From Haematobacter massiliensis (lineage in GTDB: Bacteria; Pseudomonadota; Alphaproteobacteria; Rhodobacterales; Rhodobacteraceae): a stretch of 64,000 bases of DNA. Of this stretch, positions 35,313 through 43,020 are shown piece after piece (position 1 is the first letter of the stretch; every line of letters starts with the position of its first letter). The notes below the pieces were generated by a model. The model did not search any database. It had not been told where the DNA came from and saw only the letters and a list, made by a program, of their open reading frames with translations. Made by a program: the position numbers and the translations under genes. The stretch spans positions 126,501 through 190,500 of the forward strand of contig NZ_JGYG01000006.1 of NCBI RefSeq assembly GCF_000740795.1, written 5' to 3'.

Positions 35313-35812
35313 CTCACACTCACCTGTTTTCTTGATGTCGCGCCCCTCAGGGGCAGGAAGGTTCGTGGCAGGCGCGACTGAAGGGAGGCCCCACAGCCGG
35401 CACCCTCGCGGGGAGCTCGACAACTGCGATCTGCCCGGCAAAGGGGCGGCGAGCCGCTCCAACCGGCGGTTCTGGAAGGTGGTCAAGGGCTTGGAGTCCC
35501 CTTGCCACAAGCAGCTCATACAGGAGGAGTTCACGGTGAGCCCCCCGCGCCGGCAGCGGAACGTCAGAGCATACTCTCCATTGGCGCACCGCCTTCACCA
35601 GCCTGCCGTAACGGGAAGACCCTCCGGACGGGGCGGAGGTATTCTCGCTGCAATCGGCGTGGTCGGGGCTTTGGCGGCCGTGGAGCCCGATATGTCTCGG
35701 CCAGAGCTGGTCCAGCGATGAGCTGCCTCCCCGCCTGCGAAGCCCTTGTCTCGCAGCAGCAGCCTCCCGCGCGGCGATCAACCCGCAATCCTCCACTCTG
35801 GCCGCCATGCCC
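35313..35812. other. 500-base gap without a supported gene
   Basis: This gap lies between the amidohydrolase and FAD oxidase genes, both on the minus strand. Open frames on both strands lack family motifs. A short hairpin GCCCC/GGGGC (35342-35354) lies 30 bases before the amidohydrolase start. It may hold a separate promoter for the downstream genes or remnants of lost coding DNA. Confidence 0.4.
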
Positions 35813-37204
35813 TCACGCCCGCCGGTAGCTCCAGCCGGTGGTGGGGAGCGCCACGCCCTTGCCTTTCACCTCTGAGTGGGCGGCGGTGATCTTGCCGGGA
35901 TTCATGAGGTTGTAAGGGTCCATCGCGGCCTTGAAAGCCAGTTCCGCCTCATCCACCGGCTTCATGCCGTTTTCCTTCACATGCATGGTGTGGGTGTTGG
36001 CGGCCTCCACCCCCTCCTCCTGCATCATCTCGATGACGCGGGCCATCTGCTCCGGCCCCTCATAGTGGAAGAGCGGCGAGCCCTGCGCGGCCAGATGCCC
36101 GTCCATCCGCTTCATGTCGAAGCGCATGGGGCCGAGGTCGTAGAACTTCTCATGGCAGGCGGCGATGGACTCCATCAGCCGGTCATGGGGAAAGACGCCG
36201 ATATTGGCGACGTAAGTGGGATCCACCTTGATCGCGTTCATCCGCGCATGACCGAAGGAATATTCGTAAAGCGGCTTGCCGAACACGCCCTGACCCTCCG
36301 GGCCGGAATAGACGATGGTGCCGCCGAAATCGGCCGCAAGGCTCTCGAACGCCTCCAGGAAGGGCGTGGCGATCATCACATGCACCGTATGGCGCCCGTC
36401 GCGCAGGATGCCGCCCAGCCCGGTCTGGGTGAAGAGCTTCGCGTAACGCCATTCGTTCATCGCCACCATCTTCGGCACGATGCCGTCGGAGCGGTTCAGC
36501 GTGATGCCGAAGTCGCAGGCACGCAGGAAATCGGCGAAATCGACGATGGCCTCCGTCCAGCCATAGGCGGGGGCGAGCGGGAACTCGATCTCCGTGATGA
36601 TGCCGTTGGAGCCATAGGCGTGGTGGACGCGGTTGACCTCCGCCCCCTTCAACTCCACCACCCGCGGTTCCTCCTCGACGGAGACGACCTCGACGCGCTG
36701 GATATTGCCCAGATCGCGCAGGATGCCCCAGGTGCAAGAGCCGAGCCCCACATGCCCGCCGCCGACGAAACCGCCGATGGTGGAATAGCGGGTGGAGGGG
36801 TGCATCCGCAGCTCCTGCCCCTTGGGTTGCGTGGCGCGGTCGATGTCGTGGCAGATCATGCCCGGCTCCACCCGGACCGTATGGCCCTCATGCCGCACCA
36901 GACGGTTCACCCCGGTCATGTCCAGCACCGCGCCGCCTGCCAGCGGGATGCCCTGGCCCCAGTTGCAGGTGCCCGCACCCCGCGGCATCAGCGGCACCCG
37001 GTGGCGCGCGGCGGCGCGGGCGATGCGGATCACGTCGTCCTTGGAGCGGGGCGAGATCACCATGTCAGCGAAGCGGTCCTTCAGCTCCTCCTTCATGATG
37101 GGGGAGAAGGCCTGCGTCATGTCGCGGCTCTTGCGCTTCACCGTCAGGCTGTCGGTGGTCTGCGGGATGTCGGAAAGGTCGGACTGGAAGGCGTCGAGGT
37201 TCAT
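35813..37204 (-). CDS. FAD-binding oxidase/dehydrogenase (FAD_binding_4 type)
   Basis: This 463-residue flavoprotein has the PP-loop FAD domain of the VAO/GlcD superfamily. The domain is clear: DDVIRIARAAARHRVPLMPRGAGTCNWGQGIPLAGGAVLDM, RVEPGMICHDID and STIGGFVGGGHVGLGSCTWG. The C-terminal half is more divergent, and a final MDPYNLMNPGKI is typical of D-lactate/glycolate oxidase-type members. It oxidises a hydroxyacid, alcohol or amine; FAD could be non-covalent because no obvious flavinylation His-motif is seen. AAAGGA precedes the ATG. It follows the permease gene by 70 bases and is likely co-transcribed. Confidence 0.83.
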   Translation of the reverse strand: MNLDAFQSDLSDIPQTTDSLTVKRKSRDMTQAFSPIMKEELKDRFADMVISPRSKDDVIRIARAAARHRVPLMPRGAGTCNWGQGIPLAGGAVLDMTGVNRLVRHEGHTVRVEPGMICHDIDRATQPKGQELRMHPSTRYSTIGGFVGGGHVGLGSCTWGILRDLGNIQRVEVVSVEEEPRVVELKGAEVNRVHHAYGSNGIITEIEFPLAPAYGWTEAIVDFADFLRACDFGITLNRSDGIVPKMVAMNEWRYAKLFTQTGLGGILRDGRHTVHVMIATPFLEAFESLAADFGGTIVYSGPEGQGVFGKPLYEYSFGHARMNAIKVDPTYVANIGVFPHDRLMESIAACHEKFYDLGPMRFDMKRMDGHLAAQGSPLFHYEGPEQMARVIEMMQEEGVEAANTHTMHVKENGMKPVDEAELAFKAAMDPYNLMNPGKITAAHSEVKGKGVALPTTGWSYRRA

Positions 37205-37274
37205 GACATGTCCTTTGGCATTGCGGGGCCGGTCGCCCCGGGGCGTTCAGTTGTCTGGAAAAAGGGCGATGCGG

Positions 37275-38060
37275 TCAGCGGGCGCTTTCGTGCCAGCTGC
37301 CAAGGACGAGGCGGGACACCCCCACCATGGTTATGAAAAGGAGCACTCCCGTAACCGTGATGAGCAGGAGCGCGGCGAACATCAGCGGAATGTCGAGCTG
37401 AAACCCCGCGAGCATGATCTGATAGGCCAGTCCAGCGCCGGAACCACCGGTGCCCGCCACGAATTCCCCCACCACCGCGCCGATCAGCGCCAGCCCGATG
37501 GAGATGCGGAACCCGCCGAAGACATAAGGCAGCGCCGCAGGGATCTTCAGACGGGTGAGCGTCTGCCACTTGCTCGCACGGTTGACGCGGAACAGGTTCT
37601 CCAGCCCCTGATCCACCGATTTCAGCCCCAGCGTGGTGTTGGAAATGATCGGGAACAGCGCCACGATGGAGGCGCAGAGGATCAGCGCAGCCTCCGTGTT
37701 CTTCACGAGGATGATGATGAGCGGAGAGATCGCGGCGATCGGCGTGACCTGAAGCAGCACGGCATAGGGAAAGAGCGAGATTTCCAGAAACCGGCTCTGG
37801 ACGAACAGTACCGCAAGCAGCACCCCGGCCACCACTGCACAGAGAAAGGCGATGAGCGTGATCCTGAGCGTCGTCCAAAGCGCGGCGAACAGCACGGGCG
37901 CCTGATCCACAAGGCTTGCCGCGACATCGGTGGGCTTGGGGAAGATATAGACCGGTACGGACCAGAGGCGGCAGGCCAGTTCCCAGACCGTGACGACCAT
38001 CAGACCGACGAGCAGCGGGCCAGCGATGCGCAGGAAGACTTCGTTCTTCATGAGCGGCAT
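37275..38060 (-). CDS. ABC transporter permease (nitrate/taurine/ThiX-like)
   Basis: This 261-residue inner-membrane permease has about six helices and the BPD_transp_1 EAA loop (KSVDQGLENLFRVNRASKWQTLTRLKIPAALPYVFGG). It belongs to the SsuC/TauC/ThiX type of importers. ATG 38060 has GGAG 7 bases upstream and overlaps the ATPase stop by 13 bp; ATG 38051 is an alternative with a 4-bp overlap. It works with the ATPase and NMT1-type binding protein upstream. Confidence 0.87.
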   Translation of the reverse strand: MPLMKNEVFLRIAGPLLVGLMVVTVWELACRLWSVPVYIFPKPTDVAASLVDQAPVLFAALWTTLRITLIAFLCAVVAGVLLAVLFVQSRFLEISLFPYAVLLQVTPIAAISPLIIILVKNTEAALILCASIVALFPIISNTTLGLKSVDQGLENLFRVNRASKWQTLTRLKIPAALPYVFGGFRISIGLALIGAVVGEFVAGTGGSGAGLAYQIMLAGFQLDIPLMFAALLLITVTGVLLFITMVGVSRLVLGSWHESAR

Positions 38061-38893
38061 GTCGCATCTCCAGCGGGATCCAGCCCGGATGCTTCTCCCA
38101 GCAGGCGGGTGAGTTCGGCGCAATACTCGGCGAAGCGGGTGGAGACGCGGAAGCTTTCCGCCCGAGGGAAGGGTTCGTCGATGGTCAGTTCAGCATGGAT
38201 GCGGCCGGGATTGGCCGCCATGACGACAACACGGGAGGACAGGAATACAGCCTCGTAGATCGAATGGGTGACGAAGACGAGCGACAGGTTCCGCTCCGCC
38301 CTGAGCGCCAGCAGGTCGCTGTCCAGCCGGTTGCGCGTGAACTCGTCCAGCGCACCGAATGGTTCGTCCATGAGCAGCGCATCCGGCTCCGCCACCAGCG
38401 CGCGGGCAATTGAAACCCGCATCTTCATGCCGCCGGAAATCTGGCGGGGATAAAGACGCTCGGCGCCTTTCAGCCCGACCCGCTCCAGCGCCGCCTGTGC
38501 GCGGGCATTACCCTCCGCCTTGGGCACATGGGCAAGGTCGAGGGGCAGGCGCACGTTGTCGATGACTCGCGCCCATGGCAGCAGCGTCGCATCCTGAAAC
38601 ACGATGCCCAGGTTGCGCCCGGGCTGCCCCACCCGGTCATAGCCGCCGCGCCACCAGGCGATGCGCCCGTCCGTCGGCTCTGCCAGATGGGCCATCAGGC
38701 TCAGCAGGGTCGATTTGCCGCAGCCCGAGGGGCCGATCAGCGTGACCACCTCCCCCTCATGCACGGTGAGGTCAATAGGGGAGAGGACGCGCCGGTTGCC
38801 GAAGCTCTTTTCGGCGGAGAGCACTTCAATGACCGGTGGCGCGGGTTCGGGGTGGATGGAGGTGACAGGCGGTTTTGGCATGACGGAGATCAT
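38048..38893 (-). CDS. ABC transporter ATPase (nitrate/taurine/ThiZ-like)
   Basis: This 281-residue ATPase has Walker A GPSGCGKST, the Q-loop in GIVFQDATLLPWARVIDNV, signature ISGGMKMRVSIARALVAEP, Walker B ALLMDEPFGALDEFT and the H-loop FVTHSIYEAVFLSSRVVVMAANPGRI. The PFGALD and NPGRI features are typical of the nitrate/sulfonate/taurine/hydroxymethylpyrimidine group. ATG 38893 has GAGGG upstream. It overlaps the permease gene by 13 bp, and the binding protein gene ends 286 bases before it. Confidence 0.9.
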   Translation of the reverse strand: MISVMPKPPVTSIHPEPAPPVIEVLSAEKSFGNRRVLSPIDLTVHEGEVVTLIGPSGCGKSTLLSLMAHLAEPTDGRIAWWRGGYDRVGQPGRNLGIVFQDATLLPWARVIDNVRLPLDLAHVPKAEGNARAQAALERVGLKGAERLYPRQISGGMKMRVSIARALVAEPDALLMDEPFGALDEFTRNRLDSDLLALRAERNLSLVFVTHSIYEAVFLSSRVVVMAANPGRIHAELTIDEPFPRAESFRVSTRFAEYCAELTRLLGEASGLDPAGDATCRS

Positions 38894-39179
38894 GGCATCC
38901 CTCGCAGGCAGACGTCTTCACGGCGGGTATCGGGATTGCGATTGGTCGTCACAGGTCGCGAGCGGACTCCATGGGCGGGCGCGGAGTGAGGGAGGGCGGC
39001 GTGGACCGTCAAATTCCGTAGCAGCGGGGGCGAAGCGCTGGACAAAGGAGTCGACCTGCGCACGATGGCGGCGGGAGGCGAGCGGCGTGCAAGCAGCGCT
39101 TCAACGGTGCCGCTATACCCGCGGCGCAGCGGAGCGGCCTGAGGAGAATTCTTGCGGGCGGGATACATCGGACCCCTCC

Positions 39180-40157
39180 TCACTGGCTCGGCAGAACGTT
39201 GATCTCGTCGATGATCCGCGTGGTGAAGGCGGATTGCCAGTCGGTTTCCGCAGGCAGCAGATCGGCGCCGACCATATAATCATAGCTCGCCTTCCAGCGG
39301 TCGGGGTTCATCGTGCCGATGCCGTGAATCGCGGCATCCTCCATGCCGACGGTGTTCATCTCCCGCAGATGGGAGACGGCGAAGTCGAGCTGTTCCTCCG
39401 TCATCTTCGGGTTGGCCTCCCGGATCAGCACATTGCCGGGGGCCGGATCGGCGAGGTAGCTTTTCCAGCCTTCCATGGAAGCCTGAACGAAGCGGCGGAG
39501 CGCATCCTCCCGCTGCGCCAGAACGTCATGCCGGGTGGTGATCGTGCCGCCGTAGGGCGGGTAGCCCTCTGCATAGAAAGGCAGGAAGTTGTAGGACATG
39601 CCAAGCTGCGTCAGCCCATATGGCTCAGAGGAGGCAAACCCTTGCTGCACCGCATGGCCGTCGGCGACAAAAGGCTGAATGTTGAACGTATAGGGTTTCA
39701 CCTGATCGTCGGAGAGCCCGTATTTTGCCTTCAGCCACGGCCACCAGGAAGTGCGGGCAGAGGTCGCCATCATCACAGTCCGATCGCCGATCTGATCGAG
39801 CGCGGCCACGTCGGGATGCGTAACGAGCCCGTTCATGTCATGCTGGAACACCGCGGCGACGGCGACCAGGGGAAGACCCTGTGATACGCCGTTCAGGATC
39901 TGGAAGTCGAAGCCGGAATAGGCATCCGCCTCTCCCGCCAGCAAAAGCTGCATGGAATTCACCTGCGGGCCACCCATGCGGATCGTCACATCCAGCCCGG
40001 CCTTTTCGTAAAGACCGGTGGCGAGCGCCTGATAGAACCCGCCATGCTCCGCCTGTGCGAACCATGACGTCATGAAGGTGAAAGGCTCGCCAGCGAACGC
40101 GGGCGTGGCGGCGGAGAGCAGGAGCGCGCCCAGGACGGGGCGGAAATGGCGGGTCAT
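39180..40157 (-). CDS. NMT1/ThiY-like periplasmic substrate-binding protein
   Basis: This 325-residue periplasmic protein has a signal peptide (RHFRPVLGALLLSAATPAFA) and the NMT1/ThiY-like body: FTFMTSWFAQAEHGGFYQALATGLYEKAGLDVTIRMGG, QLLLAGEADAYSGFDFQIL and KMTEEQLDFAVSHLREM. NMT1-like proteins bind pyrimidine precursors, riboflavin, sulfonates or other small molecules. The Trp-rich strand TSARTSWWPWLKAKYG may form the ligand pocket. It is the first gene of the minus-strand set and lies 147 bases from the divergent LysR gene. Confidence 0.87.
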   Translation of the reverse strand: MTRHFRPVLGALLLSAATPAFAGEPFTFMTSWFAQAEHGGFYQALATGLYEKAGLDVTIRMGGPQVNSMQLLLAGEADAYSGFDFQILNGVSQGLPLVAVAAVFQHDMNGLVTHPDVAALDQIGDRTVMMATSARTSWWPWLKAKYGLSDDQVKPYTFNIQPFVADGHAVQQGFASSEPYGLTQLGMSYNFLPFYAEGYPPYGGTITTRHDVLAQREDALRRFVQASMEGWKSYLADPAPGNVLIREANPKMTEEQLDFAVSHLREMNTVGMEDAAIHGIGTMNPDRWKASYDYMVGADLLPAETDWQSAFTTRIIDEINVLPSQ

Positions 40158-40304
40158 GGCGGTCTCTCTGTTGGATCGTTGTTTTTGTTACACGAGCTAT
40201 GCGGCCCGAAAGCGCTGAGGAAAAGCAGCAAGATCTGCCATGCCTGTAAACATTTGGTTGACGCTCCGAACGGTGCTGCCTAGCCTCGCGGACAGGGGGC
40301 ATCC

Positions 40305-41198
40305 ATGCTGCACGGGCGTTTGTTGAACTATCTGGATGAGGTCGCGCGGGCAGGATCCATCCGCAAGGCCGCGGAACGGCTGAATGTTTCACCGACCGCC
40401 GTCAACCGCCAGATCCTCCAGCTGGAGGAGATGCTGGATGTGCAGCTTTTTCAGCGCCTGCCGCGAGGGATGAAGCTCACCGCCGCGGGGGAGGCACTGC
40501 TCAGCCATGTTCGTCAGACGCTCCGGGATTACCGCGCGCTCGAATCACGGCTGGAGGACATGCGCGAGATGCGGGGCGGGGAGGTGCGGCTCGTCACCAT
40601 GAACGGGCTGGCGAGCGGGCTTGTCGCCGCCGCGGTGCGCGATTTCGCTGCCCGCTTTGCGCGGGTGCGGATCGAATGCGGCGTGACCTTCATCTCGGGC
40701 ATCATTCGCGCGGTGATCGAGGGGGAGGCCGATTTGGGGCTGGGTTACAACCTGCCGGATGATCCGCAGCTTGCGGTCCTCGACCGCTATGACGCGCCTC
40801 TGGGTGCGGTGGTGGCGCCGGATCATCCACTGGCCCGTGCCGAAAAGCTCCGCCCGGGGGATTGTGCCGGCTATCCGCTCGTCCTGGCGGATGAGACAAT
40901 GGTCATGCATCGCACGATCCGCGACGCGCTCCTGCGTGCGAACCTCAGCTTCCGCCCGCAGTTTCAGTCCAACTCGATAGATTTCATGCGGGAGATCGCG
41001 GCGGCTGGCGAGGCTATCGCATTTCTGAGCGCCTTCGACGTGGCGATGGATGTGGCGGAGGGGCGGCTGATCCATGTGCCGCTGCTGGACCCGGCGATGC
41101 GGCCCAATGTCCTGATGCTGGTGACGCGGCGCGCGCGGGTGCAGGAACGCCCGACGCTGCAGTTCGTCGAGACGCTGCGCGGCTATCTGGCTGAGTGA
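40305..41198 (+). CDS. LysR-family transcriptional regulator
   Basis: This 297-residue regulator has an N-terminal winged helix-turn-helix (NYLDEVARAGSIRKAAERLNVSPTAVNRQILQLEEMLDVQLFQRLPRGM) and a C-terminal periplasmic-binding-like effector domain (VRLVTMNGLASGLVAAAVRDFAARF...). It is divergent from the NMT1-type importer genes with 147 bases between. By the usual LysR arrangement it likely controls that set in response to the substrate. Its effector is not identifiable. Confidence 0.9.
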   Translation: MLHGRLLNYLDEVARAGSIRKAAERLNVSPTAVNRQILQLEEMLDVQLFQRLPRGMKLTAAGEALLSHVRQTLRDYRALESRLEDMREMRGGEVRLVTMNGLASGLVAAAVRDFAARFARVRIECGVTFISGIIRAVIEGEADLGLGYNLPDDPQLAVLDRYDAPLGAVVAPDHPLARAEKLRPGDCAGYPLVLADETMVMHRTIRDALLRANLSFRPQFQSNSIDFMREIAAAGEAIAFLSAFDVAMDVAEGRLIHVPLLDPAMRPNVLMLVTRRARVQERPTLQFVETLRGYLAE

Positions 41199-41319
41199 CG
41201 GGAGCCAAGCGAGCATGTCGCCGGGCCTCTGAGAGTGTCCGCGGGGAGGCTGTCTGAGGTACGGCCGCGCGAAGGGGCGGAGGGGCCGTGCGGTTCTTCC
41301 GCAATCAGAGCGGGAGCGT

Positions 41320-42201
41320 TCAGGCGTCGTGCAGGATTTTCTCAAAGAAATGATCCGGATAGGGGTCTTCGTTGAAGCGATCTATCTCCTTCCAGCCGCT
41401 GGACCGGTAGAGGGTGATCGCCTCGGACAAAGCGCTGTTGCTGTCGAGCCGGAGGGTGCGGAGCCCAAGCGCGCTGGCGCGCGCCTCAAGCGCTGCCATC
41501 ATTCTCCGCCCATAGCCGAGGCCCCGTGCTGACGGATCTGTCCAGACGCGCTTTACCTCCGCAAAACCCTTGTCAGTACCCTTCACGCCGCCGCAGGCCA
41601 CCGGCAGACCGTCTGAGAGGGCGATGAGGAACGTGCCGCGCGGCGGCTCCATGTCCCGCGCTTCCGGGTCGGCGGAGAGCGTGACGTCAAAGCCCTGTGC
41701 AAGCCGCTGGCCAAGCTCCGTATAATAGGCCTGCAAACAATACACCGCTCGCGGATCCCGGGGAGAGACCTCGGCAAAGGTGACACTGTCGCGCCCCAGC
41801 GCAGAGGCCACGAGATCCATTGCCGCCAGCAATGCCTGCGGCTGGGGGTGGCGAGAGAGGATATCCGCCGCCTGCCTGTCCGACAGCGCCTCATAGGCCG
41901 CATGTTCGCGCCACCCTGCCTCTGTCAGGCGGGCAAGGCGGCGGCGGGTGTCAACGGGGTCCGGCAGCGTCTCCAACAGGCCCTCTGCCTCCAGCTGGCG
42001 GAGCAGGCGGCTCATCAGGCCGGAGTCGAGGTTGAGATAGCTCCGGATCTCCCCGATCTCCTCCATCCCCTGACCGATGGCGTTCAGCACCCGCGCAGGA
42101 CCGAGAGGCCGTCCGCGGCCCAGAAAGGACGTGTCCAATGCGCCGGTCTCACGGGTCACTGCCCGATGGAAGCGGCGGATACGAGCGACGGCTGAGGGCA
42201 T
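41320..42201 (-). CDS. MarR-GNAT fusion regulator/acetyltransferase
   Basis: This 293-residue protein joins an N-terminal MarR-type winged helix-turn-helix (about 1-120: IRSYLNLDSGLMSRLLRQLEAEGLLETLPDPVDTRRRLARLTEAG) to a C-terminal GNAT acetyltransferase domain (about 150-290: EVKRVWTDPSARGLGYGRRMMAALEARA, the acetyl-CoA P-loop). Such fusions occur in proteobacteria with few known targets. It probably binds DNA and an acetyl-CoA-dependent effector. A near-palindrome lies 14-44 bases before the start. It is convergent with the LysR gene and has no clear operon partner. Confidence 0.87.
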   Translation of the reverse strand: MPSAVARIRRFHRAVTRETGALDTSFLGRGRPLGPARVLNAIGQGMEEIGEIRSYLNLDSGLMSRLLRQLEAEGLLETLPDPVDTRRRLARLTEAGWREHAAYEALSDRQAADILSRHPQPQALLAAMDLVASALGRDSVTFAEVSPRDPRAVYCLQAYYTELGQRLAQGFDVTLSADPEARDMEPPRGTFLIALSDGLPVACGGVKGTDKGFAEVKRVWTDPSARGLGYGRRMMAALEARASALGLRTLRLDSNSALSEAITLYRSSGWKEIDRFNEDPYPDHFFEKILHDA

Positions 42202-42214
42202 TTCTCTGACCTTG

Positions 42215-42245
42215 GTCTGATAATTTTACCTGACTTAGATCAGAC
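42215..42245. promoter_or_regulatory. Inverted repeat upstream of the MarR-GNAT gene
   Basis: GTCTGAT (42215-42221) and ATCAGAC (42239-42245) are an exact 7-bp inverted repeat with a 17-base AT-rich spacer, directly upstream of the start. It is a candidate autoregulatory operator or part of the promoter. Confidence 0.4.
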
Positions 42246-42267
42246 ATTCACGGGACGCAAGGGAGGA

Positions 42268-43020
42268 TCAAAGCGTGAGCCGCTCCCGCAGCCGCTCCTG
42301 CAGGGGGGCGTCCACGCCGTTGGCGGTGAGATAGGCAGTAATACCACCGTGCCGTTCATCAATGTGATCGAGAACCCCCACCATCGCCGCAGGGGGCGAG
42401 GAGAGGAGTTCGTCGACCTGTGCGGGGGGCAGCCCCCGCCCCAGCGCACCGGCCCGGAACCCTGCCAGCAGCGGGCCGGCAATGCGCTCGGTCAGGGCGT
42501 AATCCTCCACCACGGTTTCCGGCGCCACCCCGGCAAGCGACAGGAGCAGACCGGCGATCAGTCCGGTGCGGTCCTTGCCGACCGTACAGTGGAACAGGAC
42601 CACACCCGGCTCCGCCATGGCGATGCGGGTAAGGACTTCCGCGATGCGGGTGCCGCACTGGTCTATCGCCTCCAGATAGCGGCCCAGAAGAGTATAGCTC
42701 CCCGCCGAAACAGCCATGTCGATGGGCGAGAGCTTTTCGAACAGCGGGACATTGGCATAGGAGATACCGGCCCGCGCGGCATAGGGGCTGGGCTGGCGCG
42801 CCAGCTCCGCCGGGCCGCGCAGGTCGATGACACTACGCACGCCCAGATCGTGCAGGTTCAGAAGATCCTCGGGCGTCAGCCCGTGCAGACCGTCGCCGCG
42901 CAGCATCCGCCGCCACCGCGTCGTCCCGCCTCCGGCGAGAGCATAGCCGCCGAGGTCACGCACGTTCTCCGCTCCCTGCAACGGGACCAGACGGTTGGTG
43001 AGGGAGGGGGTGTCAGCCAT
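42268..43020 (-). CDS. Tyrosine-phosphatase-like protein (PTP/lipid phosphatase type)
   Basis: This 250-residue cysteine phosphatase has the P-loop FHCTVGKDRTGLIA, with catalytic C145, the HCxxGKDRTG form found in MptpB/LipA-like dual tyrosine- and phosphoinositide-phosphatases. NVRDLGGY near the N-terminus is also typical. Its gene overlaps the CaiB stop by 8 bp, so it is coupled to CoA-transferase expression. No protein tyrosine kinase is nearby. The substrate is unknown; a role in the catabolic pathway is not obvious. Confidence 0.85.
   Translation of the reverse strand: MADTPSLTNRLVPLQGAENVRDLGGYALAGGGTTRWRRMLRGDGLHGLTPEDLLNLHDLGVRSVIDLRGPAELARQPSPYAARAGISYANVPLFEKLSPIDMAVSAGSYTLLGRYLEAIDQCGTRIAEVLTRIAMAEPGVVLFHCTVGKDRTGLIAGLLLSLAGVAPETVVEDYALTERIAGPLLAGFRAGALGRGLPPAQVDELLSSPPAAMVGVLDHIDERHGGITAYLTANGVDAPLQERLRERLTL

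Noticed and set aside
35347-35808. Open frame within the 500-base gap
   Set aside because: No domain, biased residues, no convincing start; treated as non-coding.
38890-39183. 97-codon minus-strand frame between importer ATPase and binding-protein genes
   Set aside because: Arg/Ser/Pro-rich with no motif; its ends simply bridge the two neighbouring genes.
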